Part shown: positions 16,319-24,900 of the stretch, in pieces
How positions within the stretch are numbered: the stretch's first letter is position 1
Layout of the letters: every line of letters begins with the position of its first letter
Assembly: GCA_037441765.1 (NCBI GenBank)
Contig: JBBIRM010000018.1
Location: 1-30,822 of the forward strand
Origin: JBBIRM01 sp037441765
GTDB lineage: Bacteria; Desulfobacterota; BSN033; UBA1163
DNA length: 30,822 nucleotides
Direction: 5' to 3'
The notes under the pieces: generated by a model
What the model was told of the DNA's origin: nothing
Databases searched by the model: none
What the model saw: the letters and a program-made list of their open reading frames with translations, nothing else
Made by a program: the position numbers and the translations under genes

Positions 16319-17479
16319 TTAATTCTCCAACCTTTCGGGTAAGTTTATGATAAATGAGGTTCCTTTCTCCCATTTACTCTCAACTTTAATAGTCCCCCCA
16401 TGTTTCTTAATGATCTGATAGGTGATGGAAAGACCCAAACCTACTCCTTTCGATTTGGTTGTAAAAAATGGGTCGAAGATTTTATGGAGGAGATGTGGGG
16501 GGATGCCCTTTCCTGTATCCGAAACTACTATCTTTATTAAATTCTGCCTTGGTTCACCTGAGGGGTTAGAAAAGATAGGTGTGGCCTCAATTCTTAGCTC
16601 CCCGCCGTTAGGCATGGCCTGAATGGCATTTAGAAAGAGGTTGAGAAAGACCTGGTGCATTTGAACTTTGTCCACATAAATTTTTGGAAGTTTTGGATCA
16701 TAATGTTCCACGAATTGGATTCCTTTATCAGCGATTTCTTTAATCAAGAATGGAACAATCTCATTGATTATTTCCTTAATATGGCATGGGGCAAGGTTCA
16801 ACTGTTGGGGTTTTGCAAATGAGAAAAAGGTTTTAAGAAGGTCATTGAGTCGGTCGATCTCCTTTGTGATCCGGTTTAAATATTCCCTTTTGGGATCATC
16901 CTCAGCCATCTCCTCCCCCAAAGCCTGAGCGGTTGTTTTGATCCCTGCAAGGGGATTTCTCAACTCGTGGGCAATTCCTGAGGCCAGTTTTCCCAAAGAG
17001 ACCAGCCTCTCCATCCTCAATATCTCTTCCTGCATTCTATAAACATTGGTAAGGTCCCTAAAGATTACAATCTTTCCAATGGTCTCTCCCTGAACGTTTA
17101 AATGGTTATTGATGGTAAAGCCGATAGGGAATTCGCTCCGGTCCTTTCGCCTCATCCATCCCTCTTTTCTATTATCCAGTTCATCGGAATGATCTAAGAG
17201 GGGAGAAAGTAGACTCTGTTTCTCTCTCAACTCAAAGAGGGCAAATGGTTTTCCAGTAACCTCCTCTTTGGAGTATCCCAATATCTTCTCCCCTGCCCTA
17301 TTTATGTAGGTTATTGTGTCATTCTTCCCTGTGATGATGATCCCGCTTCCAATACTCTGGATGATGCTTTCCATAAAATTCTTTACATTTTCGAGTTCCA
17401 TGGATAGGCGCTGGATTACCTCTTCCTCTTTGGAAGACCTTGAGAGCAAGTCCTTATTTTTCAAAATTTCGTTTTCCAT
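16319..17479 (-). CDS. Soluble PAS-domain sensor histidine kinase (NtrB-like)
   Basis: A 386-residue kinase with no signal peptide or membrane helix, so it is cytosolic. N-terminal coiled coil (1-38), PAS domain (about 38-150, with TYINRAGEKILGYSKEEVTGK), HisKA with phospho-acceptor His171 in GIAHELRNPLAGI, and a HATPase domain (about 265-382) with N box NLFLNAIQAM, DTGKGIP and GVGLGLSI. It would phosphorylate the activator encoded 4 nt downstream. The canonical pilus kinase PilS has several membrane helices, so this one must read an internal signal, perhaps through the PAS domain or the CheW/MglA genes upstream. Confidence 0.92.
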   Translation of the reverse strand: MENEILKNKDLLSRSSKEEEVIQRLSMELENVKNFMESIIQSIGSGIIITGKNDTITYINRAGEKILGYSKEEVTGKPFALFELREKQSLLSPLLDHSDELDNRKEGWMRRKDRSEFPIGFTINNHLNVQGETIGKIVIFRDLTNVYRMQEEILRMERLVSLGKLASGIAHELRNPLAGIKTTAQALGEEMAEDDPKREYLNRITKEIDRLNDLLKTFFSFAKPQQLNLAPCHIKEIINEIVPFLIKEIADKGIQFVEHYDPKLPKIYVDKVQMHQVFLNLFLNAIQAMPNGGELRIEATPIFSNPSGEPRQNLIKIVVSDTGKGIPPHLLHKIFDPFFTTKSKGVGLGLSITYQIIKKHGGTIKVESKWEKGTSFIINLPERLEN

Positions 17480-17493
17480 TAAAACTCAATCCC

Positions 17494-18687
17494 TTAAAGT
17501 CTCTTTAAGTCCAGAATAGGAACATTTACTGGCTTGTTTTGGTATGACCATTCAATCATTCCCAGGGCATAAGGTTCTTCAGTTTTATGAATTTTTAATT
17601 GAGTGTTTGACCTATTAATAATCTCATCTATCATCAATCCTTTAAACTCCCCATTGTCTTTTACAGTAAGGATTCGAACCTCTCCTGAATGTTGAGGCTC
17701 CCCTTCCATTGAATAGACTCTCTTGAGATTCACCATCTTAACCTCTAAATCCTTCAATTGTAGCCTTTCGCAATTTGCATATTTTTCACAATGGGTGGAA
17801 GGGATCCTGAAAAGTTTGAAGACTTTTTCACTCTCGATCCCAAACAGTCTTCCATTCACCTTAAAAATGAGAACCTTAGCCATTAGGCTCTTTTCCCCAA
17901 TTGGGCTTTCTAAATGATCTTTTATTCTTCGGTCGATTTCAAAAAGACTTTCCTGAATTTTTTGTATGGATTCCTCTATCCTTTTTGAAAAGGAATCGAC
18001 TTGATCGGAGATCTTTTCAACCTTCTTTTCAAGTAACTCCAGGGTCTCTAACCCTAAATTATCTGTCTCTGGCTTCAAGGTGGGTGGTTCTATGACGACC
18101 TTTTGCATTGGCTCAAGGCATGCAAACCTCGCCTCTATTCCTTTAAAGGCAAGTTGTTTATAGGTGCGGAGTTCCTTATCCCTCTCTTCCTCTAACAGGA
18201 GTCTGAGGGTCTCCTTAGAATCGAGCAAGAATTGGATGAAAGAGGGATGAACGTTACCCTTAGATTGAATCATATAGTCCAATGCCTTTCCCATTAAGTT
18301 TAGGATTGAGATGGCACTGGGGTTTTCTTTTAAGGCCTCTTTTAAGCCAATAACCTCTTCTTTTGTGTTCAAGAGGTTTTCCTCTGTAATCTCCCATTCC
18401 AAAGAGAGGAGTCTGCTCTCCATTTTGTCAAGCCAATTTGAAGGGGAAGGCGGAGTAGTTGAAGGGGCTAAATCATGAGGAGTTTCAAGAAATATAGGTG
18501 TAGGTGAAGGTTTTTGTGGAGGGGGTTTTGCCGAAGGAGGAGGTTCGATCAAGGGTTCAAATGTTAGAGGCTCAGTCGAGAAGGTATCAGTTATTGTCTT
18601 TTTCGTCTCTACAAATAATCGATCCACTGCTGAATCGATCTCTTCTTCCAAGATTTTTAATTCTTCTTCATCAATAATCTTTTCCAT
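17494..18687 (-). CDS. CheW-domain protein with long N-terminal region
   Basis: A 397-residue protein. Residues 1-40 are acidic and helical, about 45-85 is Pro/Ser/Thr-rich, 88-260 is mostly charged helix including a coiled coil (about 215-255), and 268-397 is a CheW-like beta domain (VLIFKVNGRLFGIESEKV through PVNVPILDLKRL). CheW domains couple chemoreceptors to CheA kinases; here no CheA or receptor gene is present, so it may act as an adaptor for the neighbouring kinase or for MglA. Strong ribosome site GGGGAGGGGAG directly before ATG. Lies 13 nt after the mglA-like gene. The domain call is good; the function is inference. Confidence 0.8.
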   Translation of the reverse strand: MEKIIDEEELKILEEEIDSAVDRLFVETKKTITDTFSTEPLTFEPLIEPPPSAKPPPQKPSPTPIFLETPHDLAPSTTPPSPSNWLDKMESRLLSLEWEITEENLLNTKEEVIGLKEALKENPSAISILNLMGKALDYMIQSKGNVHPSFIQFLLDSKETLRLLLEEERDKELRTYKQLAFKGIEARFACLEPMQKVVIEPPTLKPETDNLGLETLELLEKKVEKISDQVDSFSKRIEESIQKIQESLFEIDRRIKDHLESPIGEKSLMAKVLIFKVNGRLFGIESEKVFKLFRIPSTHCEKYANCERLQLKDLEVKMVNLKRVYSMEGEPQHSGEVRILTVKDNGEFKGLMIDEIINRSNTQLKIHKTEEPYALGMIEWSYQNKPVNVPILDLKRL

Positions 18688-18700
18688 CTCCCCTCCCCTT

Positions 18701-19327
18701 TTATCTTAACTGTTTGTCAAGGAGCATAATCTTTCGGCTCACATCCTTTACCACTAATTTGCTTATCTCCCTTAAGGTTTCAAATACCCCATCTCCTTTC
18801 AGGGCACTCGCTGGAAAGGAGGGGACTTTTAGCATGGAGTTGAGGTCTTTTTCGAGAACCTCGATGGGTAAGATCTCAGAATCGGTTCCGTCCAAATCTC
18901 GTTTGTTATACTGAATAACCAGAGGAATACTTCTAATGCTTATCCCCTTCTCCGCAAGATTTTTGGCTAAATTGATAAGGCTTTCGATATTCTTCTTTCT
19001 CTGGACCTTTAATGAATCTGCTACAAAGACAACACCATCCACCCCTTTTAAAACCAGTTTTCTCGTGGCATCGTAGTGGACCTGACCTGGAACAGTATAA
19101 AGTTGGACCCTGATATCAAACCCCCTGATCTTTCCTAAATTTAAGGAAAGAAAGTCAAAAAAGAGGGTTCGGTCTCCTTTAGTATCGATTGAAACCATCT
19201 TGCCTTTGATGTCATCCCTCGTGCGGTTATAGATATACTGAAGGTTTGTGGTCTTCCCGCAGAAACCCGCCCCGTAATAAACAATCTTGCACTGAATCTC
19301 GTCTTTGCTGAAGTTGATAAAAGGCAT
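18701..19327 (-). CDS. mglA: MglA-like small Ras-type GTPase
   Basis: A 208-residue GTPase. P loop GAGFCGKTT is at 19-27, the switch 2 region reads TVPGQ at 78-82 with the Thr typical of MglA in place of the Ras Asp, and the guanine-specificity motif NKRD is at 141-144. MglA binds the leading pole of gliding or twitching cells when GTP-loaded and controls where type IV pili and motility complexes assemble. It follows the roadblock gene by 20 nt, the usual MglB-MglA order, and lies upstream of the pilus regulators and pilMNOPQ. About 13 residues longer at the C terminus than the Myxococcus protein. Confidence 0.92.
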   Translation of the reverse strand: MPFINFSKDEIQCKIVYYGAGFCGKTTNLQYIYNRTRDDIKGKMVSIDTKGDRTLFFDFLSLNLGKIRGFDIRVQLYTVPGQVHYDATRKLVLKGVDGVVFVADSLKVQRKKNIESLINLAKNLAEKGISIRSIPLVIQYNKRDLDGTDSEILPIEVLEKDLNSMLKVPSFPASALKGDGVFETLREISKLVVKDVSRKIMLLDKQLR

Positions 19328-19347
19328 TAACCTTTTTCTCCCTTTTC

Positions 19348-19776
19348 TTAAATCTTCATCCCCTTACGTGAGTTCTTCACCTCAAAGATTTGAGTAAAAA
19401 TTTTTGAAAGATCTTTGCTGATCTTATTGATCTGTAGCCGAATCAAACCCAGAGAAGTCTTATCATCAAAAAGGGTGACCATGATCACATGTTCTCCAAT
19501 GGAGGTAAAATACACATTCTCATTCTTCCCTTTATGGAATAGGAGGGTGAACTCCTCCTCCCCCAATATCTTTGCTATTTCTGCAGTTGCTCCGAAGTTG
19601 GCAGCAGTTAAGGCAGAGAGCGCAGGGATATCCACATCGAGGTCATCCCCATGATGGGCAATCAATTGACCCGAACGATCGATCAATAAGACGGATTGAG
19701 CAAAGGAGGAGGAAACCATCTCTCTCAAATAATGGTTGATTTTCTCAAGATCTTTTTTAGTTATAATAATATCCAT
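19348..19776 (-). CDS. mglB: Roadblock/LC7-domain protein (MglB-like)
   Basis: A 142-residue roadblock fold protein: helix (8-28), strands SVLLIDRSGQLIAHHG, helix ALSALTAANFGATAEIAKILG, then strands around FTLLFHKGKNENVYF and HVIMVTLFD. MglB-type roadblock proteins form dimers that act as GTPase-activating or exchange partners of MglA. Adjacent upstream of the mglA-like gene and downstream of the receiver-DUF4388 gene by 12 nt. The family match is good; MglB function is inferred from the neighbour. Confidence 0.87.
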   Translation of the reverse strand: MDIIITKKDLEKINHYLREMVSSSFAQSVLLIDRSGQLIAHHGDDLDVDIPALSALTAANFGATAEIAKILGEEEFTLLFHKGKNENVYFTSIGEHVIMVTLFDDKTSLGLIRLQINKISKDLSKIFTQIFEVKNSRKGMKI

Positions 19777-19788
19777 TTCCCAAATCTC

Positions 19789-20478
19789 TCATTCTTTATC
19801 GTCATCCCTTCGCATTGCCTCAACGAGCAGATGTTCCCAGCTCTGGTAAATAGTCTGGACCTTTGGGGTGACACCAATATTGGAGACAAACTCTCCCTCC
19901 TGCCAACTCAAGATTTTATAGAAGGCCTCTGTGCCCTTCTTATCTCCGCATTCTGCATGGATGATCTCTCCCTCATTGAGGTAGATCACTCCTTTTTCCC
20001 CATCCCTGGTAATGACCAGGGCGGTTGTCAAACGACTGAGGCAATTCATTTGAATGATATCCGTTAACTGAAGCCCATAGACCTTTCCCTGAAATCCTTT
20101 TTTCTTCCCTATGAGATCGACGATGATCTTTCGGATATCTGAAATCTCAAAGGGCTTCTCAACATAGTAGATTGAACCCCTTCGGTTTGCCTCCTTCTGG
20201 ACATCTGAAGAACCGTAGGCTGTCATGATGATTACTTTTATCTCAGGATATTCTTTTCTTATCTTAACAAGCAAGTCGAGGCCATTGATATCGGGCATTC
20301 GGATATCTGTAATTACCAGGTCAACTTTGTTCTTCTTTAAAATACTAATTGCTTCCTTACCGTTATTGGCGATTATGACTTCGTATTTATCTCGATCCTT
20401 GGAAAGACTTTTGGCCATACTCCAGGTCAAAGTCTCTTCATCATCAACAATAAGAACCTTTTTTAGGTCTTTCATCAT
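19789..20478 (-). CDS. Response regulator with receiver and DUF4388 (PATAN) domains
   Basis: A 229-residue protein. Receiver domain (1-120) with Asp12/Asp13, phospho-acceptor Asp58 in ITDIRMP, Thr86 and Lys108. The rest (about 128-200) fits DUF4388/PATAN, with FQGKVYGLQLTDIIQM, a GVIYLNEGEIIHAECG strand pair and GTEAFYKILSWQEGEF. Such domains are common in delta-proteobacterial and cyanobacterial regulators of motility and pilus polarity and probably bind proteins rather than DNA. It is the first gene of the mglBA-kinase-activator string. ATG at 20478 or 20475 are both possible; no clear ribosome site. Confidence 0.88.
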   Translation of the reverse strand: MMKDLKKVLIVDDEETLTWSMAKSLSKDRDKYEVIIANNGKEAISILKKNKVDLVITDIRMPDINGLDLLVKIRKEYPEIKVIIMTAYGSSDVQKEANRRGSIYYVEKPFEISDIRKIIVDLIGKKKGFQGKVYGLQLTDIIQMNCLSRLTTALVITRDGEKGVIYLNEGEIIHAECGDKKGTEAFYKILSWQEGEFVSNIGVTPKVQTIYQSWEHLLVEAMRRDDDKE

Positions 20479-20532
20479 TTTTAAATTTAGAATATCAATT
20501 TAGTCTTCAAAAATAGTATTTTTTGTATTAAG

Positions 20533-20552
20533 ATAAGCAAAATAGATACCAA
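20533..20552 (-). promoter_or_regulatory. Candidate sigma-54 promoter of the receiver-mglBA operon
   Basis: The minus strand reads TTGGTATCTATTTTGCTT. The -24 GG (20549-20550) and -12 GC (20537-20538) are 10 nt apart; TGGTAT differs from TGGCAC at two positions, and the TTGC box is intact. The predicted start near 20525 leaves a 47-nt leader. Confidence 0.5.
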
Positions 20553-20881
20553 TTATTTCACCTATTCTGAATTGGTTTTTTATTAAATAAATTCAAAGGG
20601 TTCTGAATAAAAAGGAGTGCACCATATTATAAAAAAAGTGATAAAAATGGTCAATATTGGACCATTGGTTAAAAATTGTCTACCAAAGGTTACCATATCT
20701 TCATTTCTTTGTAAATATCATTTTAATCAAAATAAAATCGCCTACAAAATAGATTTTTAATCCACCCTTATCTTCCTTCCCCCCCGTCTTTAAAGGACTT
20801 TTTCAGAACTCTATCTTTTAAAACTTGACTTTTTGGAGTCCATTGGGTAAGTTTTTATTAAAAAACAACAAAGAGGCTTTT
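20553..20881. other. Divergent intergenic region with a 7-7-7 inverted repeat
   Basis: About 330 bp between the receiver gene and the divergent TPR gene. It carries a perfect inverted repeat AATGGTC-AATATTG-GACCATT at 20646-20666, about 96 bp upstream of the candidate sigma-54 -24 element, a fitting place for an activator site. A sigma-70-like TTGTAA (20709-20714), 18 nt, TAAAAT (20733-20738) faces the TPR gene. A C-rich tract lies at 20778-20785. Nothing else was recognised. Confidence 0.4.
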
Positions 20882-20884
20882 TTG

Positions 20885-21838
20885 TTGGTCATCGATAAAG
20901 AAAAAATCTTAAGTGTTGCCCAAAAATATATCCTAAAGGGTCAATCAAAGAAGGCGATCAAAGAGATTTTAAAACTGATCGAGGCTTCCCCGAAGGACAA
21001 GCGCCTCTATTTAAAGTTAGGAGACCTTTATTTAAAAGATGGAGAAAATGACAAGGCAATCAAGGAATACCTCAAAGTTGCAGAACTCTATGAGGAGGAA
21101 GATCTCAATTTTAGAGCGATCTCTATGTATAAGAAAATCCTTTCCATCAATCCAAAACATATCGAGGCCATTCGTAGGACTGCCCGACTCTATGTCAAAG
21201 AGGGGCTTGTCGGAAGCGCAAAAAGTTACTATCAGAATCTTCTTGAAATAAAACCTGATGATATTGAGTCTAAAAAAGCCCTTGAGGAAATTGAAAATCC
21301 ATCAGTCGCAAAGGGTGAACCCCGTTCAGGCTATTCTATCGAATCTCCAGGCCCTATTTTTCAGCATCCTCCATTAAAGCCCCCCGTTGAGAAGGCTGAG
21401 GCTCTTCCTTCCCCTACTATGGATAGTTCTTCCCAGATTTATCAACAAGAGATACCCACACCTGATAAGGATGCGGAAATGCATTATCATTTAGGGATTG
21501 CTTATAAGGAGATGGAACTTTTTGATTACGCAATCTCTGAATTTGAAGTGGCTGCACTAAATCCGTCTATGCAATTTGATTGCTATATAATGTTAGGAAA
21601 TTGCTATATGGAGAAGGGAGATTTTGAGAAATCGATTGAATATTATAAAAAGGCATCCCAAATTCAAGGATTACCCAAAGATAAACTGGCACGCCTTAAC
21701 TACCATTTAGGGTTAGCATATGAAGCCAATGGTATGCTGACTGAGGCTATTGACACCTTCAGCCTTGTTCTGAAACTGGACCAATCCTTTTCTGAGGCCT
21801 ATGAGAAGATCAAAAAACTCCAACCCTATATAAAATAA
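20885..21838 (+). CDS. Tetratricopeptide-repeat protein
   Basis: A 317-residue cytoplasmic protein. TPR-type helix pairs at about 12-150 (KAIKEILKLIEASPKDKRLYLKLGDLYLKDG is one, written here only as KAIKEILKL and YLKLGDLYLKDG), a Pro-rich linker (about 160-205) and a second TPR block (about 212-315). Function unknown; TPR proteins bind partners. In Myxococcus a TPR protein (SgmX) recruits MglA to pilus machines, but that protein is much longer, so only a loose parallel is drawn. TTG at 20885 (or 20882) is chosen because AAGAGG sits 5-8 nt upstream; TTG at 20825 would add 20 residues without a ribosome site. Confidence 0.75.
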   Translation: MVIDKEKILSVAQKYILKGQSKKAIKEILKLIEASPKDKRLYLKLGDLYLKDGENDKAIKEYLKVAELYEEEDLNFRAISMYKKILSINPKHIEAIRRTARLYVKEGLVGSAKSYYQNLLEIKPDDIESKKALEEIENPSVAKGEPRSGYSIESPGPIFQHPPLKPPVEKAEALPSPTMDSSSQIYQQEIPTPDKDAEMHYHLGIAYKEMELFDYAISEFEVAALNPSMQFDCYIMLGNCYMEKGDFEKSIEYYKKASQIQGLPKDKLARLNYHLGLAYEANGMLTEAIDTFSLVLKLDQSFSEAYEKIKKLQPYIK

Positions 21839-21843
21839 CCCTG

Positions 21844-21892
21844 AGAAAGGGGGACACTTCCTCTATTTTATTACAAGAATGTCCCCTTTTTT
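21844..21892 (+). terminator. Intrinsic terminator after the TPR gene
   Basis: AGAAAGGGGGACA (21844-21856) pairs with TGTCCCCTTTTTT (21880-21892) around a 23-nt loop, ending in six Ts. It starts 6 nt after the TPR stop and lies 9 nt before the converging pilY1 stop; on the minus strand it is followed by a weaker T-rich run, so it may be bidirectional. Confidence 0.75.
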
Positions 21893-21900
21893 GTATTGGA

Positions 21901-24900
21901 TTAGAAGACTTCCCTCCATGATTTCAGTCTTGCAATTGCCCATGGAGGGATAGGAATCTGAATCACCTTGTTTGCATTAAGACTGGTTGATACATAAACC
22001 ATTCCGTTTGTAACGATTGGAGCAGAAGGTATCCCTGCGCCAAGTGAAATATATTCTTTTGGAGATGTCCATTTTCCAGTAATAGGATCCAATGTGACTA
22101 ATCCAGGCTCACCACCTATTTGACCTGCCTTAGAGATCTTTAATCCCCAGAGTCTTCCCTCTCCTGCCCCGCAGAATTCTCCGGAGGCCTTATATACCCA
22201 GGTAGTAAAATATACTACCTCATTTGCAACAACAGGAGATGCCAGAACCTTTTCTCCATCCTCTAAGGTCTTTGACCAATTCATTTTACCTGTGGGCCCT
22301 TGATCCTCAATTTCATAAAAATAGTTATTAGTTAATGCAGTGAGGTTTAATTCGTTTCCTGTCCCGAAGAAGATTAAAATCTTTCCCTCATCATTTTTTG
22401 CGACAGCAGGTGAATAGAAGATGGGTCTCAGTTTCGGGTCAACAGGTTTGAAGAATTCATAAGGAACCCATTGCCCTGGATCCGTGTTCCTCACGTCCAC
22501 TTTCCATAAGGTCCCCTGGATATCTCCAAAGTAGACGTAATCAATAAAACCATCCTGGTTTGAATCAAAAGCGGTAGGGCCAGATGGAATTTTATTTGTG
22601 CTATTTCCTACTGTAAAACTCTTGAGGGTTGATCCTGTCTCGATATCAACAATATGGAAACTATTTCCTTTGCTGTCAGTGGTTGAATAGCCTCCAGTAA
22701 GAAAGGTGACAAATCTTGTCTCCCCTGCTACCTTAACCTTACCAATATCAGGTTTTGCCCAGGTCTGACCGAGCGTTTCATGCGTCCATTCCCAGAGGGC
22801 CTTTGGATTGTTTGGGTCTGTTACATCAAGGGCAAAGTAATAATCTCCCCCTGCCCTCTCTCCAGTTATAATGACTGTCTTCCATTTGCCTTCTTCCTTG
22901 AAATAGACATCATAGGCCTTTGGGCTCGAATCAACATAGAAATTATGGGTGATTCTTAGGTCTTTCAACTTCCCGAGAAGGTTTTTGGGAATGATGGCGA
23001 ACTTTTCACTCCCGTCACTGTTTTTGAAGGCATGAAGCATTCCATCATTTGCTCCAACATAGATTATCACTTCTCGGTTTTTATTGGCATTGTAAAAATC
23101 TGGATAATTATTATCAGTAAAGAAGAAGGCAGGTTCCGCAATCACCACCGGAGTCGAGTNNNNNNNNNNAGATATCCCCTAATTTCCAATCCATAGCCCT
23201 TTTCCCTTTATAATATCCTGCTCCATTTATCCCATCATTGTAATTAGGGTCGAGCGTAAAATTGATAATCGTCTTTTCATCGACGAAATCGTCAACGATT
23301 CCATTTCCATCAATATCGTCATTTGTAGGATTAACATGGTTTGTAGGTGAATAGAGAGAAGACTCAGAAGGTTTAAACTCTTTTAGCGTTGGGTTAAGCC
23401 CTGAACCGGTCCAGGTATAGACCTTCCCCCTCCCATAGGTCTTCATCACCTCACCTGCGTCCCAGGCAAATTCAGGAGCCAGAACTCCAGTCTCTGGATC
23501 AGCATCCCATGCCATGAGATGGCCAATCCAATCTCCCTCTTTTATTTCGAAATTACCTCTATATAGACGACCCCTTTTTCTCGTAATCACAGGATTTGAT
23601 CTACCATAATATTGCCCTGTAATTGCCTGAAAGATCGTTTTTAAGGCATCCTTTAACTCATCTAAATTTGCTGCAAAGTATGCCTTATTGGTTCCACCGG
23701 CTACGGCGATATTATTTAGGGTTTGATTTCCCTTAATATCCTGTCCAAATCCAATTACGAAGGTTCTGACATTAATTGCAAGTAGGTTTGCTGCCTCCTG
23801 TGGTGCAGCATCGTAGTCAGGAGCGGTTCCCTTAAATCTTGCACTCTCCAGACCATCCGTAAGAAGGATGATATAGTTTCCCCTGCAGAGGGTCTCCCCA
23901 AATTTCTCTTTGCTCGAAGGATCTCCACCATTATAATTATTTATATAGTCGTAGAAATACATATATGCCCAGGCAAGTGAGTCTGCAAGAGGTGTATAAG
24001 TTGAGGCCTGTGTATTCGATGTTAGGCCTTTCCTCCCATAACTCTCATGAACAGGAAGTTTTGTCCAGTATCTTCCTGTCTCAGGGCTTTGAACTGGAGT
24101 TAAATCAAGGAAGGATAGGATTAAGTCCCTAATAGCAGTCCTGTCAGAACTCTTAAAATTTGGATCTTTATCATCAGGAAAATTTACAAAGAAATAATGA
24201 TTATCAAATGTCCCCGGATTATTATTAAAATTTCCTGACGAATCTTTTGAAGGATAATAATTTGGGGTTTGTGTATTAGCAGGCCAGATCCCACTATTTA
24301 CTTTAAAATACCCCCATGTATGAGGTTTATTGGTTGATCCATCAGCAGGATAATAATAGGTTGACCAATCGTAACAACTTTTCTGATTCACTTTTACTGG
24401 ATGTGTAGACGAGAGGGCAGGATCATTTGGATCAACAAGATACCATTTTGAGTATTGATTATTTGGATTGGGATCTGATAGGTTGTCAGAACCATAGGTA
24501 GAGGGACAACTTGTAGAATTGTTAAACTGCAACCATGACCACTGGGTTGTCCAGTAATCATAGCCTGCTATTAATGTTGGCCCTTTGCATTCCCATTTTG
24601 ATGGATTAGAATCATACTCACTATCTCCGGGATGGTAGGTTTTCCATCCGCCTGAGGGCCAATTTTTGGGAAATTCCGATGTACAATTTATAGGATCTTG
24701 ATTAGGTTTATTTTTTGTCAAATAACTTTCTTCATAATGGTCGTGAGAATCCGATTCATAATAATATACATACCAGTTGTATTCTGCATTGTAGACTATA
24801 TTGGTTACGGTAAATTTTAAATCACCGGTGTAAGTCCCTGGGGGATGAGGAGGGGGCTCTTTCTTTTTATTATTATCCCAGGAGTTATGGAATGTATGAA

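Noticed and set aside
21901..23148. A separate 415-codon gene starting at GTG 23148
   Set aside because: It is the C-terminal part of pilY1, split from its N-terminal part by the 10-N gap; codons Ser-Thr-Pro upstream of the GTG continue the paralogue sequence.
23160..23169. A programmed frameshift or pseudogene in pilY1
   Set aside because: The break coincides exactly with undefined bases, and a 3-base fill restores the conserved sequence.
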